Positions 10,158 through 19,085 of a stretch of DNA of 39,726 nucleotides are shown here, in pieces. The stretch is from Bacteroidales bacterium (GTDB taxonomy: Bacteria > Bacteroidota > Bacteroidia > Bacteroidales > M50B96). The stretch's first letter is position 1. Each line of letters starts with the position of its first letter. The notes below the pieces were generated by a model, which searched no databases, was not told the origin of the DNA, and saw nothing but the letters and a program-made list of their open reading frames with translations. The stretch is from positions 1 through 39,726 of the forward strand of contig JAIPAR010000005.1 of assembly GCA_021739985.1 (NCBI GenBank), read 5' to 3'. Position numbers and translations under genes: made by a program.

Positions 10158-10727
10158 ATGCTCGCAGAAATTTTAAAAAAATCGTTTGACCAATACTTTA
10201 CGGCTCCTATTGAGGCATGGGAAGAATTTGCCGGTTATTGCGAGCCTGTGACTTTTGAAAAAGATGAAATAATTAAAAGCCATAATGCTGTTGAAAAATA
10301 TTTTTACTTCATTTTATCGGGCAGTGCGGGCATATTCCTTTGGAATGAAAATAATTTCGTGTGCCTTGATTTTGCGTTTGATCACAGTTTTTGTTGTGAT
10401 TATATGTCTCTACTGTTAAAACAACCGACACCTTTGCAAGTGGTTTCCTTGGAACAATCGGAAATGGTTCGAATAAAAAGTGAAGATTTTTATAAATTAG
10501 GTAGGACGCCCGTAGGGCAAATTATTGTTCAAATATCTGCCGAGACTTCTTTTATAGACAAACAACAACAGCAGATTGAATTATTAACTAAAACAGCTGA
10601 AGAGCGATATAAGATATTGCTTAACAAGTTTCCTGCCATTTATAGTAGAGTGGCCCAAAAACACATTGCCTCGTATTTAGGCATTACTCCGCAAAGTTTA
10701 AGTAGAATCAGAAAGTTCTCCAAGTAG
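10158..10727 (+). CDS. Crp/Fnr-family transcriptional regulator (cNMP-binding-like domain plus HTH)
   Basis: FEKDEIIKSHNAVEKYFYFILSGSAGIFL...; C-terminal QKHIASYLGITPQSLSRIRK HTH typical of Bacteroidota Crp-family proteins. Confidence 0.9.
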   Translation: MLAEILKKSFDQYFTAPIEAWEEFAGYCEPVTFEKDEIIKSHNAVEKYFYFILSGSAGIFLWNENNFVCLDFAFDHSFCCDYMSLLLKQPTPLQVVSLEQSEMVRIKSEDFYKLGRTPVGQIIVQISAETSFIDKQQQQIELLTKTAEERYKILLNKFPAIYSRVAQKHIASYLGITPQSLSRIRKFSK

Positions 10728-10732
10728 ATTTT

Positions 10733-10746
10733 TTACCAAATGGTAA
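10733..10746. promoter_or_regulatory. palindrome TTACCA-AA-TGGTAA, candidate operator
   Basis: Perfect inverted repeat between the Crp-family gene and the outer-membrane gene; a further TTACCA half-site at 10765-10770. Confidence 0.4.
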
Positions 10747-10800
10747 CTTTTTTACACTGTTGATTTACCAATTTTGGAGCTTAATTTAATTTCAATTTAT

Positions 10801-11370
10801 ATGAGGACACTGATTCTAATAGTGGGAGTACTACTTTCAAGCTATTCATTTGGGCAGACTAAGCTTGATAAATCAGGTTTAGAAAGAAAAGGATTTGTAT
10901 TTGGTCTGGGTATTGGGGCAGGAGTATTAAATTTAAGCACAAACGACACCCTGAGTGTTTCATTATCAGCAACTTTGCCAAATATTAAGGTTGGTTATAT
11001 GATAAATAACCGACTTGCTTTGGTTGCCTTATTACCCGGAGCAAATTATAAATACAATGGTAATGACCGTGGTTTTGAGGGTTTTATTCTGGCAGGTCAG
11101 TATTGGTTAAAAGATAAGTGGTGGGTGCTTGCTGGAACAGGTCTAACATTTGATGCAGCTGCATTTTATACGGTGAAAGATCCTGGTACGGCAGGGTTCT
11201 ATACAGGCATTCCTGCATTTTCATTAGCCACAGGGTATGAGATATGGCATAAAGGAAGCTTCGTATTAGACTTGCAGTATCGCGTATTTTTGGGGAAATC
11301 TAACTTGCCAAATGATGGGTATCGTAAAGGAATTTCAAATATGCTTACTGTTGGCTTTAATTGGGAATAA
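10801..11370 (+). CDS. outer-membrane beta-barrel-like hypothetical protein with signal peptide
   Basis: MRTLILIVGVLLSSYSFGQ signal; alternating aromatic/polar strands ending in aromatic-rich SNMLTVGFNWE; ORF-track start 10774 extends upstream of the signal peptide. Confidence 0.7.
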   Translation: MRTLILIVGVLLSSYSFGQTKLDKSGLERKGFVFGLGIGAGVLNLSTNDTLSVSLSATLPNIKVGYMINNRLALVALLPGANYKYNGNDRGFEGFILAGQYWLKDKWWVLAGTGLTFDAAAFYTVKDPGTAGFYTGIPAFSLATGYEIWHKGSFVLDLQYRVFLGKSNLPNDGYRKGISNMLTVGFNWE

Positions 11371-11390
11371 ACAGAGTGAATTTAAATTTG

Positions 11391-11422
11391 GGAATCACAT
11401 CTTTAATGGGAAATGTGATTCC
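11391..11422. repeat. 10-bp perfect inverted repeat (hairpin, 12-nt loop) downstream of the outer-membrane gene
   Basis: ggaatcacat - ctttaatgggaa - atgtgattcc. Confidence 0.7.
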
Positions 11423-11460
11423 AGCTAACAAAAAGGAATTGTAATGTTGAAAGGTCAAGG

Positions 11461-11478
11461 AGATATGTATCAGGGGAA
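11461..11478 (+). repeat. 18-bp direct repeat, copy 2
   Basis: agatatgtatcaggggaa identical to 10025-10042; reads D-M-Y-Q-G-K-G-K-stop in the frame matching the inositol monophosphatase C-terminus. Confidence 0.95.
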
Positions 11479-11491
11479 AGGGAAATGATTC

Positions 11492-12769
11492 TTATTCGGT
11501 GTAAAACTGTATCATGCGGATGATTTCTTCTTCGCAAATTGCACAAAAACGCTCTGCATGGTTCGACCTCATGCGACAGTCAGGATAAGGGCGATACATG
11601 CCTCTTTGAACATAGCCGGCACCTTCATAGATTCCAATTTTCCCGTTGTTGTTCGGCCCGATGGGCGTTGGCACGGGCGTTAATGAATCTAATCGGCTCC
11701 CCCATTTAAGCGAGAGATCAACCAGATTGCTGATATTGGGATGCCAGTTCTCTTCCGCCGGATTATATAAACTTTCTACGGGCGTATCTTCATAGGCGTA
11801 TTCATCAGCCAAAGCAGCGAAAGCATGCCCAAATTCGTGTACGAAAACTTCGGGCGATTCTGGATTATCGCTTGTAGCTAAACTGTAGAAATTGAATATA
11901 CCACCGCCACCATAATAGGAAGAATTGACAAGTACATAAATTTGGTCATAGGGTACACAGGCAGCCAAATCCCGCATACCTTTCACATCCCGGGTGGTAA
12001 GATAGCGGTCAGAGCCAAAGGTAAAGAAGTGTGAATTGAGCAAGGTGTTTTTCCATTGATTTCTTCCGGGGATATCAGTGCCGGATTCAGCCGAGGCCGC
12101 TAAGACCAGGTATATATTGAATTTTTTTTGATAGGTTTTAAAAGGTTCATTTTCAAAGAAGTAATTCATGAATCGGGCTGCATCTTCCTTGAATTTCTTC
12201 ATTTCATCGGCTTGATAACCTTCCGGTAAAATGACTATATCTACCTGGGTATGAGGATCACCCTGCTGGAAAAGGGAATGAACTTTATAATCCGGTGTGC
12301 CCGTCCGTTGAATGGAATAATCCAATGGATTTACCAATTGTTTATACAGCAATGAAAACTGATTGGAGTATTTGCGGCGATGAATTTCAAGGCGGATATT
12401 GTCCTTGGGGAATGGAAAAACGGCAGAGCCATAATAAGACCTGCTCATGTGTTTGGCTTCTTCGGTATCTTGCCATTCAAAAAACAAATCGCTGTATCCC
12501 CGGCTATAAATCAATTTTCCTTCGGGATGTGAATAAATACAAATTCGATAATCTCCCCGATTCAATGTGTCAATCAGATTTTTAATTGATCCACCCCAGA
12601 ACTTTTCCTCTTTAAGTTGTTCAAAATAAATCTGTTGAATGTCTTTGTTTCCGGCAATGGTATAATCAAAGCGCAGACTTTTATCTATAAAATAGGAATC
12701 AAAATCGGATTGAGCGATGCTGAGGTTGCAGAGCAGACCCAAAACAGCGAGTAAAATACCTGTTTTCAT
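11492..12769 (-). CDS. secreted M64-family (IgA-peptidase-type) metallopeptidase
   Basis: Signal peptide MKTGILLAVLGLLCNLSIAQ; IVILPEGYQADEMKKFKEDA; zinc motif HEFGHAFAALADEYAY. Confidence 0.88.
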   Translation of the reverse strand: MKTGILLAVLGLLCNLSIAQSDFDSYFIDKSLRFDYTIAGNKDIQQIYFEQLKEEKFWGGSIKNLIDTLNRGDYRICIYSHPEGKLIYSRGYSDLFFEWQDTEEAKHMSRSYYGSAVFPFPKDNIRLEIHRRKYSNQFSLLYKQLVNPLDYSIQRTGTPDYKVHSLFQQGDPHTQVDIVILPEGYQADEMKKFKEDAARFMNYFFENEPFKTYQKKFNIYLVLAASAESGTDIPGRNQWKNTLLNSHFFTFGSDRYLTTRDVKGMRDLAACVPYDQIYVLVNSSYYGGGGIFNFYSLATSDNPESPEVFVHEFGHAFAALADEYAYEDTPVESLYNPAEENWHPNISNLVDLSLKWGSRLDSLTPVPTPIGPNNNGKIGIYEGAGYVQRGMYRPYPDCRMRSNHAERFCAICEEEIIRMIQFYTE

Positions 12770-12849
12770 CGGAAGAAATGTTCAAATTTTAGGTACAATT
12801 CATTCGGGATTGCTGTTTAAACCCGGGCAAATTCACGTGCCGGGATATC

Positions 12850-14232
12850 TTATAACCCGGGCAAAGTATCGAATATTTCACGGATTTTTCCGGAAGGCCG
12901 TTCGGTACTTACGTGGATAATTTTACCCTGAGGATCGATAAGTAAAAATCGGGGTATGGCATTCACCTTGTATTTAATCGCTAAATCCGAATTAAATGCT
13001 CCTTCTGCAAACAATTGCGTACCATAATTATCTTCCGAAACCATCTTTTCCCAGGCTTCTTTATCCTTATCAACCGAAACCGAAACAATAGCCAGGTTCC
13101 TGCCTTTGTAAGTTTCAACTAATTCTTTCAGACTTGGAATTTCGCGGCGACATGGTCCGCACCAGGTAGCCCAAATATCAATATAAAGGTATTTACCTAA
13201 AAAATCGCCGGATTTAACAAGCTCGCCGGACAGAGTATGTGCTTCCCAGGAGGGAGCCTCCTGACCGGGCATTAAACTAGCCCAGGAATCAATAGCTTCT
13301 TTCATTTTTTTCAGATATAGCGTATCGGTACAATGCTGATTAAAATAATCGATAACAAATTCCAGGTTGGAAGGGCCATAATAGCTGATATGGTCATTGA
13401 GGCCGTCAAATAGCAAATTGTTTCTGACGGCTGGTTCTTTGATATGCTCCGTGATTGCCATGAGCTCGGTTCTGATTTCGGCATCCGCCAGGGCTGGATT
13501 GACTAAGGAATCCTGTAACATCTTATCACTATAATAAGAAATCAGACTATGAGTGTAATTTTTTACTTCGTAGAGCTTTGAGTATTCCGGATTATTGATG
13601 TCAATTTGTTGGATAAAAGCATAATAGGAATTGGGCATTTCGGGATTTTCAGTTTGAGTGTAGTATCCATGATATACCGGATAGCGAAGCAGTTTATCAC
13701 CTCTGTTGGCGGCATGTTTCACTTTAATCATCCGGAGAAAATCTTCATGAAAACTACTTTCATCACTTAATGCATTTAGCAATGAATCATTTTGAGAAAA
13801 TAAAGAATCAATAAAATGCTGAAAAGCTTCACTTTCAAGGCTAAATACTTCTTTATAATCGATTTGATTCAGTAATTGGAAAGATTGGTTTAAATAGGCG
13901 TTTTCATCTCCCAAACTACCTGTATAATGGATGTTTAGAGGATTTGTCATCGAATCACCGTCCAGCCTGAGTTCTCCGCCGGGAACCAGGAAAAGCTCAT
14001 ACTTCGAGTTTCCAATCAATAAACGATAAAACCCCGGGGAATTAAGTTGAAGCTGATATTCGAAATTGCCTGCCGTCAGCGATATTGTATCTTTTGTATC
14101 TGCATTCCATACATAAAGCTCCGTAGTAACATCCATCGGAATATGACCACTAATTGAAGCTGTTTGCTCAGTTTGAGTATCGCATGCATTGAATAAAATA
14201 GCTGCAAATACTACGAGTTGAATTTTGTACAT
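12850..14232 (-). CDS. TlpA-like thioredoxin-fold lipoprotein with N-terminal DUF4369-like region
   Basis: MYKIQLVVFAAILFNAC lipobox; IDIWATWCGPCRREIPSLKELVETYKG; the ORF track extends upstream to 14253. Confidence 0.88.
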   Translation of the reverse strand: MYKIQLVVFAAILFNACDTQTEQTASISGHIPMDVTTELYVWNADTKDTISLTAGNFEYQLQLNSPGFYRLLIGNSKYELFLVPGGELRLDGDSMTNPLNIHYTGSLGDENAYLNQSFQLLNQIDYKEVFSLESEAFQHFIDSLFSQNDSLLNALSDESSFHEDFLRMIKVKHAANRGDKLLRYPVYHGYYTQTENPEMPNSYYAFIQQIDINNPEYSKLYEVKNYTHSLISYYSDKMLQDSLVNPALADAEIRTELMAITEHIKEPAVRNNLLFDGLNDHISYYGPSNLEFVIDYFNQHCTDTLYLKKMKEAIDSWASLMPGQEAPSWEAHTLSGELVKSGDFLGKYLYIDIWATWCGPCRREIPSLKELVETYKGRNLAIVSVSVDKDKEAWEKMVSEDNYGTQLFAEGAFNSDLAIKYKVNAIPRFLLIDPQGKIIHVSTERPSGKIREIFDTLPGL

Positions 14233-14350
14233 AAAGGTGATTTTATCGGTCACTAAAGTACGGTGAATTGCTTAAGTATCATGGTGCTGTAAAGTTTTAT
14301 TTAGTTAAATAATCCAAAATGCCCGATTAATTCTTCCAAACTAGAGAATA

Positions 14351-14358
14351 TACCTTTG
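14351..14358 (+). promoter_or_regulatory. Bacteroidota -7 box match TACCTTTG upstream of the PorP/SprF gene
   Basis: tacctttg 43 bp before the preferred ATG 14401. Confidence 0.45.
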
Positions 14359-14400
14359 TCCAATTCATGTTTTAAGCCTGAACTTATTACATTTGTGCAA

Positions 14401-15426
14401 ATGGATGCGCATAAAAGAGTTTTTGGAACAATTTTCCTGGTGGTGATGCTAAGTTTATCTGGCCTCTCACAGGATATTCATTTTTCCCAGTTTTATGCAC
14501 ACCCTATAAAAACAAACCCGGCTCAGGTTGGAATGTCGGATGCTGCCTGGCGTTTCGGATTGCTTACCAAAAGTCAATGGAATAGCTTTACCAACGCCTA
14601 TTCTACACTTTCTTTTACGGCTGATACCCGGCTTCCGTTTCGCTTGCCTGCCGGAATCACTCCGGCCGTCGGACTTGCTATCACCACCGACCAATCCGGC
14701 GATGCAGATATGGGTTTTACAGAGATTGCTTTACAAATCGGCTTAAGCTATTCGCCCGGAAAGCAGATTGGAACCTTTTCCCTGGCCATTGCTCCCGGAA
14801 TTTATCAGTATTCCTATAAATATGCTCAGCTTTATTTTGATAATCAATTCAGTGGGGATGCCTTCAATCCGGATTTACCTGTAAATGAGCCTGTTTACCC
14901 TGAACCAATTTTCATTCCTGATTTGGGTTTTGGCATATTGTACCAGGCTCCTTTGGATGGTAAATGGCAGAATCTGGCTTTAGGATTTTCAGTGCATCAT
15001 GCCAACCAGCCGGCTTTTTCGTTTTATGGAGATGGACTTTCCATGCTACCCTCCAAGTTTCAAACCGCGGCTCAACTTGAGTATCTTATCAATCCTTATC
15101 AATCTTTAATCCCTCAGATTTTCTATACCCGCCAGTCTGCCCATGCCGAATTAGTCATTGGGGCTCAATACAAAATGAGCTTTTACAATCAGTTCACCCA
15201 TACACATTGGCTTGGGCTTCACATGCGCTCATCCGATGCATTGATTGCCAGTTGGCTATTTGCTTATTCTGATTTCATTCTCGGAATTAGTTATGATATC
15301 AACCTTTCATCCTTAATGACTGTTAGCAAGGGGAGAGGTGGATTTGAATTTTCCTTGCAGTATAGCATCTTTAAAAAGCCTGCTACTTTTTTTAAGCCCA
15401 CTCAAATTTGTCCAACGATTATCTAG
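14401..15426 (+). CDS. PorP/SprF family type IX secretion-associated membrane protein
   Basis: Signal peptide MDAHKRVFGTIFLVVMLSLSGLSQ, then DIHFSQFYAHPIKTNPAQVGMSDAAWRFGLLTKSQWNSF; PorP/SprF hallmark. Confidence 0.9.
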   Translation: MDAHKRVFGTIFLVVMLSLSGLSQDIHFSQFYAHPIKTNPAQVGMSDAAWRFGLLTKSQWNSFTNAYSTLSFTADTRLPFRLPAGITPAVGLAITTDQSGDADMGFTEIALQIGLSYSPGKQIGTFSLAIAPGIYQYSYKYAQLYFDNQFSGDAFNPDLPVNEPVYPEPIFIPDLGFGILYQAPLDGKWQNLALGFSVHHANQPAFSFYGDGLSMLPSKFQTAAQLEYLINPYQSLIPQIFYTRQSAHAELVIGAQYKMSFYNQFTHTHWLGLHMRSSDALIASWLFAYSDFILGISYDINLSSLMTVSKGRGGFEFSLQYSIFKKPATFFKPTQICPTII

Positions 15427-15428
15427 AT

Positions 15429-17375
15429 ATGACGCTACGATTGTTCATTATATTTTTCGTCATGCTGATGCACACTGCCGGCGCTCAGGAGCTCGAACCG
15501 CTGGTGGAATTGGGCGATAAAGCCTTTGCTAGCCGGGAATATGTGGTAGCTGCTGGCTATTATGGGCAGGTTTTAAGAGATTTTCCCACGATGATACAAG
15601 TTCGGTATAAGTATGCTGAATGTCATCGATTCCTTAAATCCTGGCAAATTGCCTCATCCTCTTACAAAGAAGTTTATCGCATGGATGAGGAGAATTATCC
15701 GCTGGCTCGCTATTGGTATGCCGACCTGATGAAACGAAAGGGTGAATACAGCAAAGCTGCTGCCGGTTTTCGCTCTTTTGTCCGTATAAATCGCTCCAAT
15801 TCCGGCTTGACGCATTATTTGATGATTGCTAATCATGAATCTAAGCTTTGTTCGCAGCTGCATGAATCATCTTTCAAAAATAAACCAAATGCCCAGGCAA
15901 ATTCTTTTCCGTTTAATACTCCATACAGTGAGTTTAATCCGGTCGTTTTAAATGACAGCTCTCTGATATACAGCATAGTAGTTCCTGATTCACTCTTATC
16001 TAACCGAAACCATTTTTATTTACTTCGAAGATTTCACGGGGATATGAATCATGTGGATACGATTTTATATGATAATCAATCGTATTATTCATTTACAGCT
16101 GGGTTTCAAGCCAATGATGTATTTTTTTCAAAATGCCCGCAAGACACAAGTAGCGAACCATGCAGGCTTTATTATGGTATTCTGAATGATTCCGAACTAA
16201 CCTCAACTGTATTATTAACTGATTCCATTAATCCGGTCGGTTATGACTACAAGCATCCCATGTTTGTTCAGGATGATTCACAGCGCATCTTGTATGTCGC
16301 TTCGAATCGACCCGGGGGATATGGGGGCTATGATATCTGGAAATCGAACCTGAATGGGCTTACTATCGTTTCTTCAGACAATTTGGGCTCGACCGTTAAT
16401 TCTCCTCTCGATGAGTTTACACCTTACTTTCATCTGGCCGACAGTCTTTTGTTTTTTAGTTCGGAATGGTATAATAGCTTTGGTGGCTTTGATATCTTTA
16501 AATCGCCATACCGAAATGGAGCTTTTTTAGCGCCAGAAAATATGGGTTACGGAATGAACTCTTCCTATGATGAACTGTATTTTTCATTAAGCAGTCAGGA
16601 AGAATTGGCTTATTTCACATCAAATAAGCCTCAACCTAAAACGGATTTTCCGGCTTGCTGCTCTGATTTATATAGTCTAAGCTCTGAATTTTCCTTATCC
16701 AACGAAATCATCAACCGTCGGGAGCTAAGAGCCCGCAATCAGCATATCCATCAGATCACAAGTGAACTTGAATCATTTCCAAGCATTCATTTGTATTTTG
16801 ATAATGATTTTCCCAATCCTCAAAGCCGGGATTCGATAACTGGGGATGACTTTTTATCGCTTTACACCTCCTACACGCAACAGGAGGCAATTTACCGTCA
16901 GCAATATGCATCAGCCTATTCCAATGGGGAAAAGTCTGAGGCAGAGGCAAGAATTTCTTACTTTTTTGATAAGGAATTGAAACAAGGTTTTAATCAATTG
17001 AATCCTTTTCTGGATAAATTAAGCTATTTGCTTGAACAGGGATGTCGGATTGAAATCTTTGTAGAATCCTATGCAAGTCCTTTAAATTCAGGTGAATATA
17101 ATCTATTGCTGTCTAAAAGGCGGATTCATTCACTCATGAATTATTTTGACCTTGTTTTCTCCGGGTCGCTTGAACAAGCACTGGCAGATGGGCGTTTAGT
17201 GATTCACAATCAGGCCATGGGTGATTCAAAAGCAGATGCTCAGGTTTCTGCCGATTTATCAAACCTTGCTCAATCGGTTTATAGTCCGGAAGCGGCACAT
17301 GAACGAAGAATTTCCATTGTGGCTGTAAAAGTAAATCGTATTTTTGACCCCTCAAATTCGTCCCTGAATGATTAA
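15429..17375 (+). CDS. TPR / PD40-like / OmpA-like protein paired with PorP/SprF
   Basis: TPR-like N-terminus (YYGQVLRDFPTMIQVRYKYAECHRFL), PD40-like repeats (LYVASNRPGGYGGYDIWKSNLNG; LLFFSSEWYNSFGGFDIFKS), OmpA-like C-terminus (IEIFVESYASPLNSGEYNLLLSKRRIHSLMNYF). ORF-track start 15408 overlaps the previous CDS; MTLRLFI at 15429 is the likely signal-peptide start. Confidence 0.85.
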   Translation: MTLRLFIIFFVMLMHTAGAQELEPLVELGDKAFASREYVVAAGYYGQVLRDFPTMIQVRYKYAECHRFLKSWQIASSSYKEVYRMDEENYPLARYWYADLMKRKGEYSKAAAGFRSFVRINRSNSGLTHYLMIANHESKLCSQLHESSFKNKPNAQANSFPFNTPYSEFNPVVLNDSSLIYSIVVPDSLLSNRNHFYLLRRFHGDMNHVDTILYDNQSYYSFTAGFQANDVFFSKCPQDTSSEPCRLYYGILNDSELTSTVLLTDSINPVGYDYKHPMFVQDDSQRILYVASNRPGGYGGYDIWKSNLNGLTIVSSDNLGSTVNSPLDEFTPYFHLADSLLFFSSEWYNSFGGFDIFKSPYRNGAFLAPENMGYGMNSSYDELYFSLSSQEELAYFTSNKPQPKTDFPACCSDLYSLSSEFSLSNEIINRRELRARNQHIHQITSELESFPSIHLYFDNDFPNPQSRDSITGDDFLSLYTSYTQQEAIYRQQYASAYSNGEKSEAEARISYFFDKELKQGFNQLNPFLDKLSYLLEQGCRIEIFVESYASPLNSGEYNLLLSKRRIHSLMNYFDLVFSGSLEQALADGRLVIHNQAMGDSKADAQVSADLSNLAQSVYSPEAAHERRISIVAVKVNRIFDPSNSSLND

Positions 17376-18567
17376 TGTTATAAGCAATACTTTATTGATA
17401 ACCAGCTTCGTATTGACGATGATGCTGATTATCGAATACATCAATATCAAGACTAGCGGCAGCTGGTCCAAAAGATTGTCAGGTTCCCGGTTCTCTCAAT
17501 TGATACTTGCAGTAGTTCTGGGAATTATTCCGGGCTGCATGGGAACTTATACCATTGTGAGTCTTTATACGCACAATATTGTAAGTTTTGGGGCGCTGGT
17601 TGCTTCATTCATAGCCACTTCGGGAGATGAGGCCTTTATCATGCTTTCCATCATTCCCAAACAAAGTATCATCATTTTTGCAATTCTGACGGTAATTGCG
17701 ATTGTAGTGGGGATATTGGTTGATGTTTTCTTTAAGAAGAAATCATTCAATCTGCTTCCAACCCATAATACATTGCCCATTCATGAAATGGAAGTGGAGT
17801 TTAAGCTTTCAACCTGGACACAAATCAAGCAAAATTTTGCAGGGATGAGTTTTGCACGTGGATTTTTGCTGTTGGTATTTGCGCTGGCTATCGCAGGAAT
17901 TTTTTTAGGAGCCTTTGAACATAGCCATGACCCTGGCAAAATGTTAAATATGCCTGAAAAATTACAGCAGAATTTAGTCATCCAGGATTCGCATGCCGGA
18001 CATGATCATGGCCCGATGGAAGGAACTGAGTCTTCTCTCCATCACGATGGTGAGCTACCGGAGATACATGCAGCAGGAGAGGAGCAAGCTCATAATCACG
18101 GACCTTTCAACTGGTTGAATATTACATTATTGCTCTCAATTCTGGTCGCTATGTATATCATCATTAGTGTACCTGATCATTTTCTCGAAGAGCATGTGTA
18201 TGGTCATATTCTTAAAAAGCACTTTTTTAAGATATTACTCTGGACTTTTGGTACTCTTCTATTTATCCATTATGCCATTGATTTCCTGCAACTTGACACC
18301 TGGATGCAAGGAAATTTATATTGGGTTTTAATCATTGCCCTCCTGGTTGGCCTTATTCCTGAGTCGGGTCCTCATTTGATTTTCTTGTCTCTTTATGTAG
18401 GTGGAGTAATTCCGATTAGCATTCTGATTGCCAATTCGGTTGTTCAGGATGGACATGGTGCTTTGCCTTTGCTTGCTGAATCCCAAAAGAGTTTTATATG
18501 GGCCAAATTGATTAATTTCTTCGTTGGCCTTGTTGTTGGAGTTGGTGGTTTATTGCTTGGTTTTTAA
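17368..18567 (+). CDS. putative 10TM heavy-metal exporter (ArsP_2-like / putative manganese transporter family) with His-rich loop
   Basis: Multiple hydrophobic segments; SFGALVASFIATSGDEAFIMLSIIP and LVGLIPESGPHLIFLSLYVGG duplicated motifs; His-rich central loop. Confidence 0.8.
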   Translation: MINVISNTLLITSFVLTMMLIIEYINIKTSGSWSKRLSGSRFSQLILAVVLGIIPGCMGTYTIVSLYTHNIVSFGALVASFIATSGDEAFIMLSIIPKQSIIIFAILTVIAIVVGILVDVFFKKKSFNLLPTHNTLPIHEMEVEFKLSTWTQIKQNFAGMSFARGFLLLVFALAIAGIFLGAFEHSHDPGKMLNMPEKLQQNLVIQDSHAGHDHGPMEGTESSLHHDGELPEIHAAGEEQAHNHGPFNWLNITLLLSILVAMYIIISVPDHFLEEHVYGHILKKHFFKILLWTFGTLLFIHYAIDFLQLDTWMQGNLYWVLIIALLVGLIPESGPHLIFLSLYVGGVIPISILIANSVVQDGHGALPLLAESQKSFIWAKLINFFVGLVVGVGGLLLGF

Positions 18568-18580
18568 ATAATTACGATAT

Positions 18581-19045
18581 ATGATTCAACGTGTTCAAAC
18601 TTTATTTCTGTTCCTGGCGGGTTTATTATTTACCATGATGATTTTTTTTCCGTTAGCTAATTTTTTAACTCATGAACAGCAGGTATATACCTTGTATGCT
18701 TTTTCGATTACGGATAGCCTGAATCCGGCCTGGACGAGTCCTATCTCTTCAGCTCCTATCGGGATTTTACTTGTAATGATGGCCGGCATTTCCCTGGTAA
18801 GTATCTTTCTGTATAAGCGCCGGATTTTACAGGCCAGACTTGCTACCATTAACATGATTTTGGCCATTTTATGGCCGGCATTGGTTTGGTTTATTTGTTG
18901 GTTAGGTGAAGAAAGTCTGCATGCCACCTATTCACTCGAAGCTATTATTGTTGTATCCTGGATAGGTGCTATTCTTCAGTATATGGCCCGACGCCGAATT
19001 CTAATCGATGAAGCCCTGGTAAAAAGCTTCGACCGAATTCGATAA
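18581..19045 (+). CDS. DUF4293-like membrane protein
   Basis: MIQRVQTLFLFLAGLLFTMMIFFPLANF and four predicted TM helices, typical of the Bacteroidota DUF4293 family. Confidence 0.8.
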   Translation: MIQRVQTLFLFLAGLLFTMMIFFPLANFLTHEQQVYTLYAFSITDSLNPAWTSPISSAPIGILLVMMAGISLVSIFLYKRRILQARLATINMILAILWPALVWFICWLGEESLHATYSLEAIIVVSWIGAILQYMARRRILIDEALVKSFDRIR

Positions 19046-19085
19046 TTTCATTCAGAAATCCATCCTCGTAAATACAGTTTCATCC

